Source: Comamonadaceae bacterium
GTDB taxonomy: Bacteria > Pseudomonadota > Gammaproteobacteria > Burkholderiales > Burkholderiaceae_C
Reading direction: 5' to 3'
Length of the DNA stretch: 8,293 bases
NCBI GenBank assembly: GCA_947372005.1
Contig: CANBRV010000093.1
Location: 1 to 8,293 of the forward strand
Part shown: positions 6,478-8,293 of the stretch, in pieces
How the letters are laid out: every line of letters starts with the position of its first letter
How positions within the stretch are numbered: the stretch's first letter is position 1
Made by a program: the position numbers and the translations under genes
The notes under the pieces: model-generated
Told to the model about the DNA's origin: nothing
What the model saw: only the letters and a program-made list of their open reading frames with translations
Databases searched by the model: none

Positions 6478-7746
6478 AATGATTTGAATTTTTACGACTC
6501 ACAAGAAACCCGTTCCACCGCCGAGCGCGAAGCAGATTTAATGGCAGCCTTGCCAGTTCAAATTGCCAACGCCCAATCCAACGCTAGCGCTTTTGCTCAT
6601 ATCTTGAAAGGCATTGATGCCTCTCAAGTCAATACGCGAGCGGCTTTAGCCGCGTTACCTGTGACGCGAAAGCATGAGCTACTAGAGCATCAAGCGGCTG
6701 CACGTGCAGCCAATCCAAGTCAAAAAAATGTTTTTGGTGGTTTTAATACCAAGCCCTTTGGCAAAGCCACGCCGCGTGTATTCGCCAGCCCAGGCCCCAT
6801 CTATGAGCCCGAAGGCAAAGCAGCTGATTATTGGCGTATGGCAAGAAGCATTTATGCCGCTGGATTTCGCGCAGGCGAGTTGATTCACAACTGCTTTAGC
6901 TATCACTTTGTACCTGCGGGTTCAATGATGGAGTCTGGTGCTCATGCCGTGGGCTGTACGGTTTTCCCAGGTGGCACAGGCCAAACCGAGCAACAAGTGC
7001 AAGCGATTCAGCACTTGCAGCCAAGCGGCTATATTGGTACACCCAGCTTTCTCAAAATCATTGTGGAGAAAGCATTGGAGCTTGGTCAGCCGCTACCGAA
7101 ATCCTTTAACAAAGCCATGCTAGGGGGCGAAGCATTTCCGCCATCTCTGCGTGACTGGCTACTGGCACGCGGCATTGCTGGCTATCAGTGCTACGCCACC
7201 GCTGATTTGGGATTGATCGCGTACGAGACTGAAGCACGCGAAGGCTTGGTGCTTGACGAAGGTGTGATTTTAGAAGTCGTGCGTCCTGGTACGGGTGACC
7301 CCGTACCAGAAGGTGAAGTTGGCGAGGTCGTTGTCACCTCACTCAATCCGGACTATCCACTCATCCGATTTGGCACAGGCGATTTAAGTGCCGTACTGGC
7401 TGGCAATTGCCCCACAGGCCGAACAAACATACGCATCAAAGGCTGGATGGGACGCGCAGATCAAACCACCAAAATGCGCGGCATGTTTGTGCATCCTGGG
7501 CAAATCGACACGGTTGCAAAACGTTTTCCAGAGATCAAACGCGCTCGCATGGTTGTGAGCGGTGAAATGGCGAACGATCAAATGTTGCTGAAGGTAGAAG
7601 TGGCGGGCATGCACGATGGCCTTGCAGAGCGTATTGGTGCAACAGTTCGAGAAGTCACCAAACTACGTGTCGATGTTGAACTTTGTGCCATCGGATCACT
7701 CCCTAACGATGGTAAAGTGATCGAAGATGCAAGGAGCTATCAATAA
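6475..7746 (+). CDS. PaaK-like (phenylacetate-CoA ligase family) adenylate-forming protein with atypical P-loop
   Basis: This 423-residue protein resembles phenylacetate-CoA ligase and its relatives, which activate aryl acids to CoA thioesters in the cytoplasm. Recognisable are GGEAFPPSLRD (217-227), YATADLG (240-246) at the position of the PaaK YGxSE motif, VPEGEVGEVVVTSL (277-290), the RFGTGDLS ribose-binding motif (298-305), the GRADQTTKMRGMFVHPGQID hinge (326-345), and a C-terminal GK with Lys414 at the expected catalytic-lysine place. The odd point is the N-terminal region: where PaaK has a Ser/Thr/Gly-rich P-loop, this protein has FASPGPIYEPEG (103-114). The A5 acidic residue is Asp instead of Glu. 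The frame is intact and near normal family length (about 430), so it is not a pseudogene. It may be a divergent ligase or a non-canonical adenylating protein. The start is GTG 6475 or TTG 6484; Met at 6541 would drop 22 residues. Its stop overlaps the next ATG by one base (TAATG). Confidence 0.87.
   Translation: MNDLNFYDSQETRSTAEREADLMAALPVQIANAQSNASAFAHILKGIDASQVNTRAALAALPVTRKHELLEHQAAARAANPSQKNVFGGFNTKPFGKATPRVFASPGPIYEPEGKAADYWRMARSIYAAGFRAGELIHNCFSYHFVPAGSMMESGAHAVGCTVFPGGTGQTEQQVQAIQHLQPSGYIGTPSFLKIIVEKALELGQPLPKSFNKAMLGGEAFPPSLRDWLLARGIAGYQCYATADLGLIAYETEAREGLVLDEGVILEVVRPGTGDPVPEGEVGEVVVTSLNPDYPLIRFGTGDLSAVLAGNCPTGRTNIRIKGWMGRADQTTKMRGMFVHPGQIDTVAKRFPEIKRARMVVSGEMANDQMLLKVEVAGMHDGLAERIGATVREVTKLRVDVELCAIGSLPNDGKVIEDARSYQ
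7286..7309 (+). repeat. Perfect 10 bp hairpin inside the PaaK-like gene
   Basis: CTGGTACGGG (7286-7295) and CCCGTACCAG (7300-7309) are exact reverse complements around a TGAC tetraloop. It encodes the surface-turn sequence PGTGDPVPEG, a conserved-looking stretch whose codons (ggt-acg-ggt, ccc-gta-cca) are naturally near-complementary, so the symmetry may be a by-product of coding. Confidence 0.4.
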
Positions 7747-8293
7747 TGAACACCAAACGCCGTCTTTTACAGTCCACCATTAGCTTGCTTGCGTTAAATG
7801 CTGCAGGCAGCGCCTTTAGTCAAGCAGCATGGCCGAATAAGCCCGTGCGCATTGTGGTGCCGTTTGCTGCAGGCGGTACAACCGATATTTTGGCAAGAGC
7901 CATTGCCCCTGAACTCTCTAAAGCTTTTGGTCAATCTTTTTTTGTTGAGAATCGCGCTGGCGCAGGTGGCAATTTAGGTGCAGATCTTGTCGCCAAATCA
8001 CCAAACGATGGCTATACGTTGCTAATGGGCACCGTAGGTACGCACGGCATCAACCGTGCGCTTTACCCAAAACTAGCTTTTGATCCTATTAAAGATTTTT
8101 CGCCTGTGACGCTGGTGGCAGCCGTTCCAAATGTGATGGAAATGAATGCAGAGAAGGCCAAATCTCTAGGCATCACAAATGTCAAAGAATTTATTAGCTA
8201 TGCCCGCGCCCATCCTGGAAAACTCAATATGGCGTCTAGCGGCAACGGCACGTCTATTCATCTAGCTGGTGAGCTTTTCAAAAGCCGCACCAA
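7746..8293 (+). CDS. Bug-family (TctC-like) tripartite tricarboxylate transporter periplasmic receptor, 3'-truncated by the window edge
   Basis: An open frame runs from ATG 7746 off the end of the window, giving 182 residues of an expected 320 or so. It starts with a secretion signal (MNTKRRLLQSTISLLALNAA, then cleavage near residues 25-27 before AWPNKPV). Bug hallmarks follow: WPNKPVRIVVPFAAGGTTDI (29-48), the FVENRAGAGGNLGAD segment (66-80), DGYTLLMG (88-95), FSPVTLV (118-124), and MASSGNGTSIHLAGELFK (162-179), which in this family helps bind carboxylate ligands. Bug proteins are soluble periplasmic receptors for organic acids; many are orphans without the TctAB membrane partners. The start overlaps the preceding stop (TAATG), so it is probably translated together with the PaaK-like gene. 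Whether tctA/tctB follow cannot be seen. A second receptor type beside a complete ABC importer hints at a carboxylate substrate, or at a sensing or accessory role. Confidence 0.93.
   Translation, partial: MNTKRRLLQSTISLLALNAAGSAFSQAAWPNKPVRIVVPFAAGGTTDILARAIAPELSKAFGQSFFVENRAGAGGNLGADLVAKSPNDGYTLLMGTVGTHGINRALYPKLAFDPIKDFSPVTLVAAVPNVMEMNAEKAKSLGITNVKEFISYARAHPGKLNMASSGNGTSIHLAGELFKSRT

Noticed and set aside
7402..7411. GGCAATTGCC palindrome in the PaaK-like gene
   Set aside because: Ten-base perfect palindromes are expected by chance in a window this size and nothing nearby supports a site.
6475..7746. PaaK-like gene as a pseudogene
   Set aside because: The aberrant P-loop first suggested decay, but the frame is uninterrupted, near full length, has its other motifs and is translationally coupled to the next gene.

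Overview
The window is one continuous stretch of seven same-strand genes. It looks like the inside of a single operon from a Gram-negative proteobacterium, most likely a betaproteobacterium of the order Burkholderiales. That placement rests on three things: a Bug (tripartite tricarboxylate, TctC-type) periplasmic receptor at the 3' end, a family greatly expanded in that order; the protein-level style of the Liv-type transporter; and an acyl-CoA ligase beside it. GC content looks moderate (about half by eye), lower than in many Burkholderiales. I do not name a genus.

Layout. Positions 1-1335 hold the C-terminal two thirds of an AMP-forming acyl-CoA synthetase; its start and ATP P-loop lie upstream of the window. 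Next come livG (1332-2141), livH (2144-3073) and livM (3089-4165): one ATPase and both permeases of a branched-chain-amino-acid-type (HAAT) ABC importer. The periplasmic binding protein follows (4218-5528) behind a U-rich leader and the best ribosome binding site in the window. A 109-base non-coding gap (5529-5637) holds two overlapping hairpins. Then come the second ATPase livF (5638-6459), a PaaK-like adenylate-forming protein with an aberrant P-loop (6475-7746), and the first 182 codons of a Bug receptor (7746 to the window end). Junctions are tight: a 4-base ATGA overlap, a 2-base gap, a 15-base gap and a 1-base TAATG overlap. The only sizeable gaps flank the binding-protein gene.

How the genes may work together (inference). 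The set encodes a complete five-component ABC importer with an acyl-CoA ligase upstream and a ligase-like protein plus a second type of periplasmic receptor downstream. This suggests uptake of an organic acid, possibly aromatic or a medium/long-chain carboxylate, followed by activation to its CoA thioester. It argues against simple leucine/isoleucine/valine uptake despite the Liv names. The substrate cannot be read from the sequence.

Most of the window is a known type of cluster. The points most worth a second look are the PaaK-like protein lacking a normal P-loop, the competing hairpins after the binding-protein gene, a 26-base near-perfect palindrome inside livH, and one consensus plus one degenerate ATP site predicted for the LivG/LivF pair. 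I found no RNA gene, CRISPR array, insertion sequence, attachment site or replication origin.
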